Below are positions 1-9,576 of a stretch of 64,000 nucleotides of DNA, in pieces. The translations under genes were made by a program, and so were the position numbers. Position 1 is the stretch's first letter; each line of letters begins with the position of its first letter. This DNA is from Blastocladiella emersonii ATCC 22665 (lineage: Eukaryota; Blastocladiomycota; Blastocladiomycetes; Blastocladiales; Blastocladiaceae): the NCBI GenBank assembly GCA_025594325.1, contig JANHCV010000001.1:3844001-3908000 (forward strand), in the 5' to 3' direction. The notes beneath the pieces are model-generated. The model was not told the origin of the DNA. It saw only the letters and a list, made by a program, of their open reading frames with translations, and searched no databases.

Positions 1-2192
1 TGCGACTGCAGCGCGGCGCACTTGGCGGTGAGCGCGTCGAGCTCGGCCTGTCGCGCCGCGTGCTGCTGGTACGCGCCGCTGGCCCCGGTTTCGGCGGCCT
101 GCAGCTTGCTGCGCAGCGCCTCGACCTCGCTCGTGCGCGCCTGGCGCTCGCGTTCGGACTCGGCCTGCATCGCGGCGAGCTGCCCGCGGACCTGCTCGAC
201 GGCGGCCCGAGCCTCGGTGGTCTCGGCGTTGGCGCGCTGGACAAGCTGCGTCATATCCTTTTCGAGCCGCGCGCGGTAATCCTTGAACGACGCCACCTGC
301 TTGGAGAGCTCGGCGGCGCGCGACTCGGCGGCAGCCTTGGCATCCGCAACCGCGCGCATTTCGACCGTGTACGCGTGCATAGTCGCGTTATGCTCCTCAA
401 CGCTGCGTTCGAGGCTAGCACGCCGCGCCTCGGCGGCAGTCGCGGCGTCGGACGCGGCCTTGGCGCGGGCCTCGGCGGCCGCGAGCCGCGCCTCGGCGGC
501 CGCGAGCCGCGCCTCGAGGTCCTTGACCGTGACCTTGAGCGCCTCGTGCGCCTTGACGCTGGCGCGCGACTCGCCGCGCGTCTGGCGGAGCTCGGCCGAG
601 AACGACTCGGCGTGGCCCTTGTGCATGGCGATCTCGACCGTCGCCTGCTTGACCTCCTGCTCGAGCTCGGCCTTGGCCGCGACCGCCGCGTCGCGCGCGG
701 CCGTCGCCTGCTGCAGCTCGTCGCGGAGGACGCGCAGCTGCTCGCGCAGATCGCGCGCGGTGCCCTCGAGCGCCTGCACCTCCGCGGCGCGCGCGTGCTC
801 GGCGGCGCGCAGCTTCTCCTTAAGCCGGCCCACGTCCTCGAGGTGCGCCTGCTTCGCGGCGCGCACCTCGGCGTCGTTGGACCCCGAGTCGACGATCTTG
901 AGGTGCTCGTCGACAAGGATCTTGATCGCGGCGACGGCACGCTCGACAGCGATCGACTCGGGCGTCATGCCGACGCCCTTGGGCTGCGGCACCGGGTACA
1001 GCTGGCCGACCTGCTCGTCGATGGTGCGCAGGGCCTCGAGCAGCGCCGCCTTCTCCTCGCGCATCATGGAGTTGCGGAACGCCAGGTCCGTCTCGCGCGG
1101 CGTCATGGCACCCGCGGGCGGCCCGTGGTGGTGCTGCGGCGGCGTCTGCATGCCGGCCGGCGTCATGTTGCCCGAGACGGGGAACGCCGAGGACGGGCGC
1201 GACGGCGTCGAAACGCGCGACGCCGGCGCGTGCTGCTGCTGCGCGCGCTGCGTCTCGAGGTGCCGCTTCAGCGACCGGTTCTCGTCGTCGAGCTGCTTGC
1301 ACCGGTCCGCCGCCGGCTTGAGCCGCGATACGGTCTCGGCAAGACGCTTGTTCTCGGTCTCGAGGCGCGCTACATTTCACCATTGGTGAGTGATTTCATT
1401 GTAACACGGTAGATGAGGTTGGACTGTACCCTTTTCGCTCGACATGCGCTCCAGCTCAGCACGGACCCGCGCCAGCTCGTCGTTCGCCCGTGTATCCAAC
1501 ATCGACGTGGCTGGACTCTGCGGCAGCGAGTTACCGTCGCGGATCGGGTCGAACGGCTTGGCCCGCTGCGCGTCGCGCGCGTCCGGGCGGCCCGGCGTCC
1601 GCGACCCAGTCTGCGGCTGCGCTGGCGCCGCCGACGCGAGATCGCGGAGCACCTGGCCCATCTCGCGGGACGACGACGCGAGAGCGGCCGCGAAGGCCGA
1701 GTGGATACCCGTCAGCCGGTCCTGGACGTGACGGGGCAGCGGCACGTCGAACTGCGGGACCGGCGCGTGCACGCTCGGGTACCGTGCCGGCTGGCTCGCG
1801 AAAGCCGCCTGCTGCGTGTTGTCGGCGGTCGACTCGATCTCGGACAGCGTGACGGAGCCGCCCGAGTGGTGGCGCGCGCGCGACGTGAGCGGGCTCGCCC
1901 CGAACGACGTGTGCGTCGTGTCGCCTGGCAACTGCGGCGGCGGCTGTGATCCAGGCGGTGCCTGCGGTGCGCCGTTCGCGTACTGCTGCTGCTGCGGCGG
2001 GTAGCGCGATGACGGTGGCGGCTGCGAAAGGGACTGGTACGGCTGCATAGGCGCCTGAGGTTGCGGCGGCGGCTGCGAGTGGGGCGGCGGGTACGGCGCG
2101 GAGGTCGGCGGACAGTGGTGGTGGTTGTGCGACGCCGGCGCCCACTGGGCGGCTGGCGGATAGCCGCCGCGAGGATCCCCGCGCTGCGACAT
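1..2192 (-). CDS. Coiled-coil protein with proline/glutamine-rich N-terminus, partial at 3' end
   Basis: Two exons are visible: 2192-1430 and 1369-1, continuing past the left edge; the intron is 1370-1429 (GTACAG...TAG, phase 1). Joining them keeps one frame and fuses an N-terminal half of about 250 residues, rich in Pro, Gln, Ser and His, to a long heptad-rich coiled coil of at least 450 residues dominated by Ala, Glu, Leu, Arg and Lys. The coiled coil includes a short internal duplication (two copies of an ARLAAAE-type unit near 473-515). The start is the first ATG after a clean upstream region. No enzymatic domain is seen and I do not recognise the family. A cytoskeletal, centrosomal or vesicle-tether role is possible but is inference only. 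The neighbour downstream on the same strand is a ciliary J protein, but this gene lacks the paired promoter motif found upstream of that gene. Confidence 0.75.
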
Positions 2193-2326
2193 GGCGAATA
2201 ATTATGCAAGGTGCCCGTCTGGACTAGGGATGATTCATGGAAGGTTAGTGCGTAAAGTCTTGATGGTGCGCTAGTAGAGGAGAGGGAGTTGCATGAGGTT
2301 GGAGGAGCAGGCCTGATCCGTGAGAG

Positions 2327-2398
2327 GGCGCGCGTTTCTGAACGTTAAGAAAATCCACAGCGGATTTTTTTCTTACGCTTCAGAAACGAGCTCGCGCC
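2327..2398. repeat. Strong imperfect hairpin (about 30-bp arms)
   Basis: The left arm (2327-2356) and right arm (2362-2398) are inverse complements apart from small indels; the core AAATCC-ACAGC-GGATTT is perfect and the outer ends are GGCGCG/CGCGCC. It lies between the start of the coiled-coil gene (2192) and the stop of DNAJB13 (2472). It may be a miniature inverted-repeat element, a structured 3' end or a small hairpin RNA; the sequence does not decide. Confidence 0.75.
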
Positions 2399-2471
2399 AA
2401 ACACTCAACACACGCAACTCAGCGAAACATGGGGATAACGTCAAATAAAAAATGAAACATCAACCGCAGGC

Positions 2472-3795
2472 TCAAGATGCGGGACTGTTACCACCGAGTG
2501 CCTCCTGGATCAGTTTCTTCTGCTTGGGGCTCAGGTACGTCGGGAACTCGACCTGGAAGCGGATCAGCAGGTCGCCCTTGCGCCGCCGCGACGGGTCTTC
2601 GGCGAGGACCTCGGGCTTCTCGACGATGGGCATGCCCTCGCCCTCGACGCGCTTGACGTAGAACGGGCTACAGCGGATCAGAACAAGGAGTGTGAGTTCC
2701 GTGGCCGCGGCCATCAACGGTGGCCATGGACGACGACATACCTGACGACCTCGTAGATCGGAATATTGAGCTGCCGGCCGTCGAGCGCCTTGAGGATGAC
2801 GGCGGACCCGGTGAGCGCCTCCTGGAGCGTGACCTTGTGCGTGTAGACGAGGTTGTCGCTGCCGTCGCGCGTGTACGTCGGGTGCGGGTCGACGTGGACG
2901 ATAAAGACCACGTCCGCCGCGATCGTGTGCGGGGCCTGGTCGCCGTGCTCGGGGAACACGAGCCGCGTGCCGTGCTTGGTGCCCGGCGCGACAATCAGCG
3001 GCAGCGTGTCAGTCTTGGTCGCCTGGCGGTCCGACGCCTCGCCGCTCTCGAGCACGGTGCGCGCCCACGCCACCTTCTTGGTGATCCCGACGTACGCCTC
3101 CTCGAGTGTGATGTGCAGGGGCTTTTCAATCGGTGGCTGCTTGACGATCTCCGGCCGGATCGACCCGTAGCCAACTCGTTGCACGCCCGTCTGGATGTCG
3201 TACAGGTGCTCCTTGAACACCTCTACTTGGTTGAGCGCGTCAGCGTGGCGGGTTGGGGCCGTATACGGTGAGGCAATGGTACCGTGAAAGACGTTGTCAC
3301 CGCCAAAGTAATCGCGGAACGTCTTGTTCGAGTCGCCGTGGTACTTGTATCCGGGGAACCCGGGCTTATCTACATGGTTTGGTCGCGGTCAGAGGGAGAT
3401 AGGAGGTGCGCGTCAAACGGAGAGACATACCGGACTGAGCGGGGAACCCGTTCTCTAGGCCCTCGCGACCGAACAGGTCGTAGACAGCGCGCGTCTCCAC
3501 TACGCGAAGCAGACGCAAGTCAGTGTGGCCGCTCATACCCAGCAACTACCCGAGTCGTACATCGATGCAACACATCGAACGCCTCACAGATCCGCGCAAA
3601 CTCGGCCGGGTCGGTGCCCTTCTTGCGGTCGGGATGATGCTGCAGGGCGAGCCGGCGGAACGCGCTCTGGATGTCGTGAAGCTCGGCCGACCGCGGCAGC
3701 CCGAGAACCTGGTAGTAGTCCACGGCCGGCGGGCCCGTCTTCGGGATCGTGGGCGCGGTCCCCGGCTTCGACGTGCTCGTTTGCGCAGCTGGCAT
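2472..3795 (-). CDS. DNAJB13: DNAJB13 / radial spoke protein 16, axonemal type II J protein
   Basis: Five exons: 3795-3561, 3499-3431, 3369-3283, 3222-2742, 2667-2472; 355 aa. The J domain starts near residue 26 and keeps the catalytic HPD at 54-56. A short linker with GYKYHG and FGGDN replaces the long G/F region of ordinary cytosolic J proteins. The C-terminal substrate-binding domains include ADVVFIV, RQLNIPI and VEGEGMP. This linker and these motifs resemble animal DNAJB13, the RSP16 subunit of flagellar radial spokes, more than Sis1 or DNAJB1. There is no zinc finger, so it is not type I. The start chosen is the ATG at 3795; an open frame extends further upstream but is basic and low-complexity. 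Two exact GTGCGAGAC motifs lie 129-150 bp upstream. The expected role is assembly or dimerisation of radial spokes in the zoospore flagellum. A general HSP40 is the less likely alternative. Confidence 0.85.
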
Positions 3796-3923
3796 GGTGT
3801 TGATGGCGTGGTTTCGTTTCACAAAGTGGTTCGGATCGGCGACCGATGCAGCGTTGTGGCGACAAGGGCGAGCGGCGCGACGACGCGACGCGTCGACCCG
3901 GCGATCACATGTTTGTCGGTCGC

Positions 3924-3945
3924 GTCTCGCACGCGTGTCTCGCAC
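3924..3945 (-). promoter_or_regulatory. Paired GTGCGAGAC motif upstream of DNAJB13
   Basis: On the gene's own strand GTGCGAGAC occurs twice exactly (3945-3937 and 3932-3924), 13 bp apart start to start and 129-150 bp upstream of the ATG. The only other neighbour is the 3' end of the ceramidase gene at 4058, so the motif can only belong to the DNAJB13 promoter. The same pair arrangement precedes three other ciliary genes in the window. Confidence 0.6.
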
Positions 3946-4057
3946 CCGCTCGGCGCAGCGGTTCTGCGGCTCCTGACCCTTGCACCATGTAAAAACTCCT
4001 GAAAGTGTATGTAGAGGCTATTATACAGGTTTAGGTATCACAAACTCTTCGCCTCGC

Positions 4058-5360
4058 CTAGGACGGCGAAGCAGCGGGCTTCTCGACGCGGCGCGCACGC
4101 AACGTCGCGGGCGAGATGGGCTCGACGGGGCTGCCGCCGAGCGCGAAAAAGGTCTGGATCGGGCTCACCTTGGGCGAGACGGCGAGCGAGCTCGAGAGCG
4201 ATCGGCGATGCAGCGCCATGGACGCAGACGTGGAGGCCGACATGGACGAGGAGGCGGAGAGCGAGGCGTGGAGCTTGGGCGGGACGCGGATGAAGGGGAT
4301 GAAACCCCACTTGGTCTGCAGCGTCACGCCGGGGACGCGGTGCACGTAACGCATCCGGATGTACATCATCGACGTAAGCCACATGGCGCCCGCGGTCGCG
4401 GTGCCGACGTGCCACACGGCGTGCAGGTGCAGCGGCTCGAGGTACTCGCAGAAGATCTGGTCGAGTTCCTACAGGTGCCTCGGTGTGAGATCGAGTTGCG
4501 ACCACGCGAGCTGCAACCGTACCCATGCGACAAACGACAGCGTCAGCGTGAGGAACCCGAGGAGGAACGAGCGGCGCAGCTTGGGCTCGTGCTTCGTAAA
4601 CGGATACGGCAGGATCAGGATGGGCGCGATGAGGACGCCGAACACGATGTGGAACGTCACGACGAGCCGCTGCGTGACGTGCAGGATCGAGTAGGCGATG
4701 CCAGAGATCCACATGGCGGCGGGCAGCCACGCGTAACGCTTCTTGGCCGTGTTCTCGATGGCGAGGTAGCTGAAGACGAGCTCTATACGTCAAATGTTGC
4801 GTGAGTGTGAGACCGCCGTGAGCCTGAGGCTAAACGACCGTACCCATGTAGATCATGGGCAGCTCGTCGAGGAGCTGCGCCTCGTACTGCAGCGTCGCGT
4901 GGAAGCAAAAGCTGCCGATGCCCACGAGCATGAGGAACAGCGCCGCGAGTCCATAACGCCGCTCCACTACGGACCGCACATGTCAGTATGGCCCGACAAC
5001 GGCGGGAGTAGAGCCCAGCGCACAGCCAAACTCGCGCGCCTTGATGAACATAGTCGCGGCGACCGCGATGGTCACGGCGTTGGACGTCGCGTTGAAGAAT
5101 TCCGCAATGTACGGCGTGACGACGTGGTCCAGCTCGCACCAGTCAACGGACGCGGTTGCCGGGCCCCAGATGCCTATCACGTTCGACACTGGAAGCGCGA
5201 GGGGTCCGCGTCAGCGTCCATCGCGGTCCGAGAGACACGGGTGGCTCAGCGCACCTGGCCCGAACCGCGTGATGGTGTGCGTGTGGGTGTGGCGGTGGCC
5301 GTGAGTCGCCGGGGCCGACTGGTTGGGTAGTTCATGGCCCAGAGGTGGTGGTTGATTCAT
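4058..5360 (-). CDS. YPC1: Alkaline ceramidase (ACER/YPC1 family), seven-pass membrane hydrolase
   Basis: Five exons: 5360-5255, 5188-5024, 4966-4844, 4782-4523, 4468-4058; 354 aa. It hydrolyses ceramide to sphingosine and fatty acid in the ER/Golgi membrane; yeast Ypc1 can also run the reverse reaction. After a Pro/His-rich N-terminus comes the family hallmark GIWGP...[13 protein letters not shown]-type block (here [10 protein letters not shown]). It is followed by SFCFHAT...LLDELPMIY, with the catalytic Ser and zinc-site His and Asp, and later [11 protein letters not shown] with the two further zinc His. Several hydrophobic segments fit seven membrane spans. The last roughly 60 residues are Ser/Pro/Ala-rich and probably cytosolic. 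The second exon opens with a partial codon, so the first small exon with the ATG at 5360 is needed. Length is slightly above the usual 270-320 residues. Confidence 0.9.
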
Positions 5361-5661
5361 GGAGAGATGCGTGTAAGGGAGAAGCGGAAGCGGTGCGGCC
5401 GGAACGAGAAGGTCAGGCGGGAGCAGGCTCAAGTAGTGTGAGTGCCATTTCTTTGCAGCAACTGCCCGCTCGTGCTGACGTGGGTGAAAGTGTGGCTCGG
5501 GCGGGGCTCCCAAGACGGACTGACAGGTGCTGCGCCAACCGACGCGTCGGTCATTTTTGCTCGCTGTCTCACCCGTCCCGTCGGATGACTCGCCAACTGT
5601 CTCGCGCCTCTCGAGCGGGAGCAAGGACAAGATACAGGCACTTTTATTCATCACGCACACA
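5361..5661. other. Intergenic: ceramidase promoter and Pol III RPC2 3' flank
   Basis: About 300 bp without coding evidence. It holds GTCTCACCC and GTCTCGCGC, which are only weak relatives of the GTGCGAGAC motif, and an AT-richer stretch just past the RPC2 stop that probably includes its poly(A) site. Confidence 0.5.
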
Positions 5662-8600
5662 TCAGTAGTTTTCCAACACGAGCTTGGGGACAATGTTCAT
5701 GGACTGCAGCTCCTGGAACAGCAGCTTGGCCGCGTACGGGATCTGCATCTGGGTCATGTCGGCCGACGACTTGCAGTGCTGGCACCACCCGGGGTACCCG
5801 AGGAGCCCGCACCGCTGGCACACGTTGGCCGTGAACGCGTCCGACGACAGCATGAGTCGCTCGAGGAGCAGCTGCGCCGCGCCGTGCCCGATGAGGCAGT
5901 CGCGCTCCATCTCGCCGAGACGCAGGCCACCGTCGCGCGAGCGACCCTCGGTCGGCTGCCGTGTGAGGACCGCGCGCGGACCACGCGCACGCGCGTGCAT
6001 CTTGTCCATGACCATGTGCTTGAGCTTCTGGTAGTAGACGGGCCCGAAGAAGATGTACGCCGACAGCGGCTCGCCCGTGATGCCCGACGTGACGTAGTCC
6101 TTGCCGGCGTAGTTGAACCCGTGCTCGACGAGGATGCGCGACATGTCCTCGACCTTGGACCCGCCGAAGGCGGTGCCGTACTGCAGCTCGCCCTTGAGCA
6201 CGCCGGCCTTGCCCGCGAGCAGCTCGATCATCTTGCCGACCGTCATGCGCGACGGGAACCCGTGCGGGTTCATGATGATGTCCGGGTAGATGCCGCGGTC
6301 CGTGAACGGCATGTCCTCCTGGTTGACGATGATGCCCGTGACGCCCTTCTGCCCGTGGCGCGACGAGAACTTGTCGCCGAGCTCGGGCCGCCGCGTCTGC
6401 CGCAGCAGCACCTTGATGAGCGTCGAGTCGTCGTGCGTCGTGGACAGCAGGATCTTGTCAATGTACGACGGCACGGGGAGCTTGTACGTGAGCGGCTCGT
6501 CGCGGAACGTAACCGCGTTCGGGCCGGCCCCCGACACGGTCGGCGCCTGCTTGTTGACGTACACCTGGCCCGCCGACACGAGCCCGCCGACGGCACCGAG
6601 GCCGTCACTGTCGAGCGCCGCGTGCTTGAACTGCCCCTCGATCGGGTCGCTCAACCGGTCGTAGGTGCCGTTCGAGTACCGCTTGATCAGCGTGGCCGAC
6701 TTCTTGAGCACGACACACCGCCCGAACCCGCGGTCGAGCGACGCCTTGTTGAGGACCAGCGCGTCCTCGATATCGTACCCTGAGTACGACATGACCGCGA
6801 GCATGGCGTTGTGGCCCGCCGGCACCTTGTCGTAGTTGATGAGCTCGATGGTCTTGGTCTTGACCATGGGCTGCTGCGTGTAGACGAGGAGGTACAGCAG
6901 CGTGTCCATGCGGTCGAGCTGGTTGTACGCGATGGCGCCCATGGCCTGCTTGCCCATGGCGCACTGGTACGTGTTGCGCGGCGACTGGTTGTGGTGCGGG
7001 TACGGGATGAGGCCGGCGACCGCGCCGAGCACCGTGAACGGCTCGATCTCGAGGTGCGTCGTCGACTGGGCGTCAATGTCCTTTTCGTACAGCGCAATGT
7101 GGATGTCGTTCTCCTCGTTCACGTCGAGGTACTCGACCAGCCCGCACTTGAGGAAGTCGTCGAACACCATGAGGCCGGCGTGCAGCTGCTGCATGTGGTG
7201 CGCCGTCACGCGCGGGCGGCCGTTCTCGACAATGATGAGGGGCCGGCACACACGGCCGGCGTCGCACGCGACCTGGATCGCCTGCATCGACGCCTGCGTG
7301 TAGATGGACACGAAGGGCGAGATGGCGCCGGCGCGGCGCATGCGGCGGAGCCCCGCGACGAACGGCTGCGGCTGGTGCGTGATGCCGACGAGCAGGCCGT
7401 TGAGGAACACGAGCCAGCCCGTGTGCAGCTCGTCGCCCGTGACGAGACCCGCGTCGCGCACGCCAAGCGACAGCATGAGGCGCACGATCGGGTCCTCGTC
7501 CGAGTTGGTGGTGATGTGCGTCATGAGCGCGAGGTTCTTGACGAGACCGCACGCCTCGCCCTCGGGCGTGTCCGAGGGGCACAGCATGCCCCACTGCGAC
7601 GGCTGCAGCGAGCGCGGGCCCGACACCTTGCGCGTCTTCTCGAACTGCGAGCTGATGCGCGTCATCATGCCGAGCGCCGACACGTACGACAGCCGCGTCA
7701 GGGCCTGGGTGATCCCGGCGCGGTCCATCTTGAACCGCTTGATGTTCCAGTTGCCCGACGAGATGGGCGCGGCGAGGCCGTTGGTGATGGTCATGGCGTG
7801 CGCCGCGACGTGCGTGATGGCGTCGAACGCGGCTGCGCGCGAGCGGAGCTTGAGGATCTTGTCGATGTTGGACTTGACGTCCTCGGTGAACTTCTTGAAC
7901 GAGTCGTCGAAGAGCAGGGCGAGGAGCTCGCCGGCCAGCTCGAGTCGCTTGTTGCCGAGGAAGTCGCGGTCGTCGACCTCCTTGCGCGACGACGAGAGCA
8001 GGACGCGGCGGCACATGAGGCCGAGGTAGATGCATTTGGGCTTGGTGAAGAGGCCGCGCGCGGGGACGTGGGCGAGCACGACGCGGGCGAGGATCTCGAG
8101 CACCTCCTCGGTCCGCGACAGCTGGCCGCGGTACCCGGCGCCGCCCTTGGTGGGCTTGTAGCGCGTGCTCAGGTACTCGAGCGCCTGGTCCTGGGTGAAG
8201 ATGCCGAGCGCGGACGCCTCCTCGAGCGAGGGCGCGAACAGCTCGACGAGCTCGGCGTTGCGGCCGACGACGAGCTGGACCACCTCCACGTCCGAGGTCA
8301 TGCCGAGACCGCGCATGATGACGACGATCGGGATCTCCTCGGTCAGCGTGTTGGTCTTGAGGTACAGCTTGCGGTGCTTGAGGATCAGGTTGGTTTTGGA
8401 CTTGACCTCGGTGGTGGACGAGGTGACCGAGGCGACGATGCCGCCCTTGGAGTCAATGTCGACGATGATGCGGTTCTTGGACAGCTGCTCCTGCACGAGG
8501 ATCACCTTCTCGGAGCCCTTGACGACAAAGTAGCCTCCGGGGTCGAGCGGGCACTCGTCGAGCGCGCACAGCTCGGCAAACGACTTTTCGTGGAGCACGC

Positions 8601-9139
8601 AGTTGCTGGAGCGCAGCATGATCGGGATGCGACCGATGACGACGCCCTTGGTCTTGACAATGTGCTTGTTGCGCACGTACTCGACGTCGACGTAGATGGG
8701 CGCGGCGTAGGTCATGTCGCGCAGGCGGCACTCGTGCGGCGTCAGCGGGCGGCTGATGCCGACCGGCTCGGTCACCTCGGGCCGCCCGACGCGCACCGCG
8801 GTGAACCGGAGGTAGAACTCGGGGTCGACGTCCGACTCGATGCGCGAGTTGGCCGCCACGATGGCGGGCATCCCGTGCTGCACGAACCAGTCGAACGAGT
8901 CGACGTGCTGCTTGACGAGGCCCTTGACCTTGAGGAAGGCAGGGAGCAGCTTCCACTTGTCCTAGACGCGATGGGTGGAAGACGATAAGCGACGGGGTGC
9001 GGGCGAGTGGTGGTCGTCGAAGCAAGTGCAAGCGCACCTCGACGGTCGGGACGGCGTCGTTTATGGCCTTGCCGCCGAAGCGGGCGTTGTCCTGCCAGTC
9101 GACGGCGGGCTCTACGACGTCCGGCTCGTTCTTGATCAT
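5662..9139 (-). CDS. POLR3B: RNA polymerase III second-largest subunit RPC2
   Basis: Two exons: 9139-9038 and 8961-5662 (intron GTGCGC...TAG, phase 0); 1133 aa, the length typical of RPC2. The protein forms one half of the Pol III active centre, making tRNA, 5S and U6 RNA in the nucleus. The N-terminus reads into [17 protein letters not shown] across the exon junction, characteristic of the Pol III paralogue rather than RPB2 or RPA2. Conserved catalytic features include [12 protein letters not shown] (hybrid-binding loop) and the C-terminal zinc finger with cysteines at about 1082, 1085, 1094 and 1097. The [23 protein letters not shown] block is intact. No defect is seen. A long open frame on the opposite strand is a codon-bias shadow. 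Confidence 0.97.
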
Positions 9140-9576
9140 GGCGTTGGTGGGGCGAGCGAATCGATGGTGGCCGGGCGATCACTTGCGGAGCGGGTGATGG
9201 GGATGCTCGTCAAGGCGAGAGCGCAGCGCATGCAGGAGGGCCAAGGAAGACGGCCGAGTCGAGGGTCCCGCGTGGTGCGCCGACGATGCACCGAGTGGTA
9301 TAGGGATGCAGGCTCTGCTACGTCGTCGCCGAGGGTTCGCGGATGACGCACGGCTGGTCAGAGCAGCGAGCGCCGCGAAGCGAGGCGGCCGTTTAAAAAA
9401 GTGTTGACTCGCACCACGCGCGACAATGTGACCCGTCGATCAGCGCTTCCTCTCTCTCCCTCCATCGCTCGTTGATGTTTCCCACGCGATGCTGCGAATG
9501 GAATGAATAGACTTGCGGCAATGATTTATCTTCTATGAAACAACTGCAATCACACGCCGAGACCGCGTCATGGCGA
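9140..9576. other. Intergenic: RPC2 promoter and CFAP57 3' flank
   Basis: 437 bp between the RPC2 start and the CFAP57 stop. I see no further gene or repeat. It is AT-richer from 9395 to 9540, consistent with the 3' untranslated region of CFAP57. Confidence 0.5.

Noticed and set aside
5187-5189. GTG as a start for the ceramidase
   Set aside because: Eukaryotic context; a short upstream exon with an ATG at 5360 joins in phase over a normal intron.
6811-8988. 725-codon open frame on the plus strand opposite RPC2
   Set aside because: Arg/Asp/Val/Leu-rich shadow of GC-biased third positions; the opposite strand encodes an intact RPC2.
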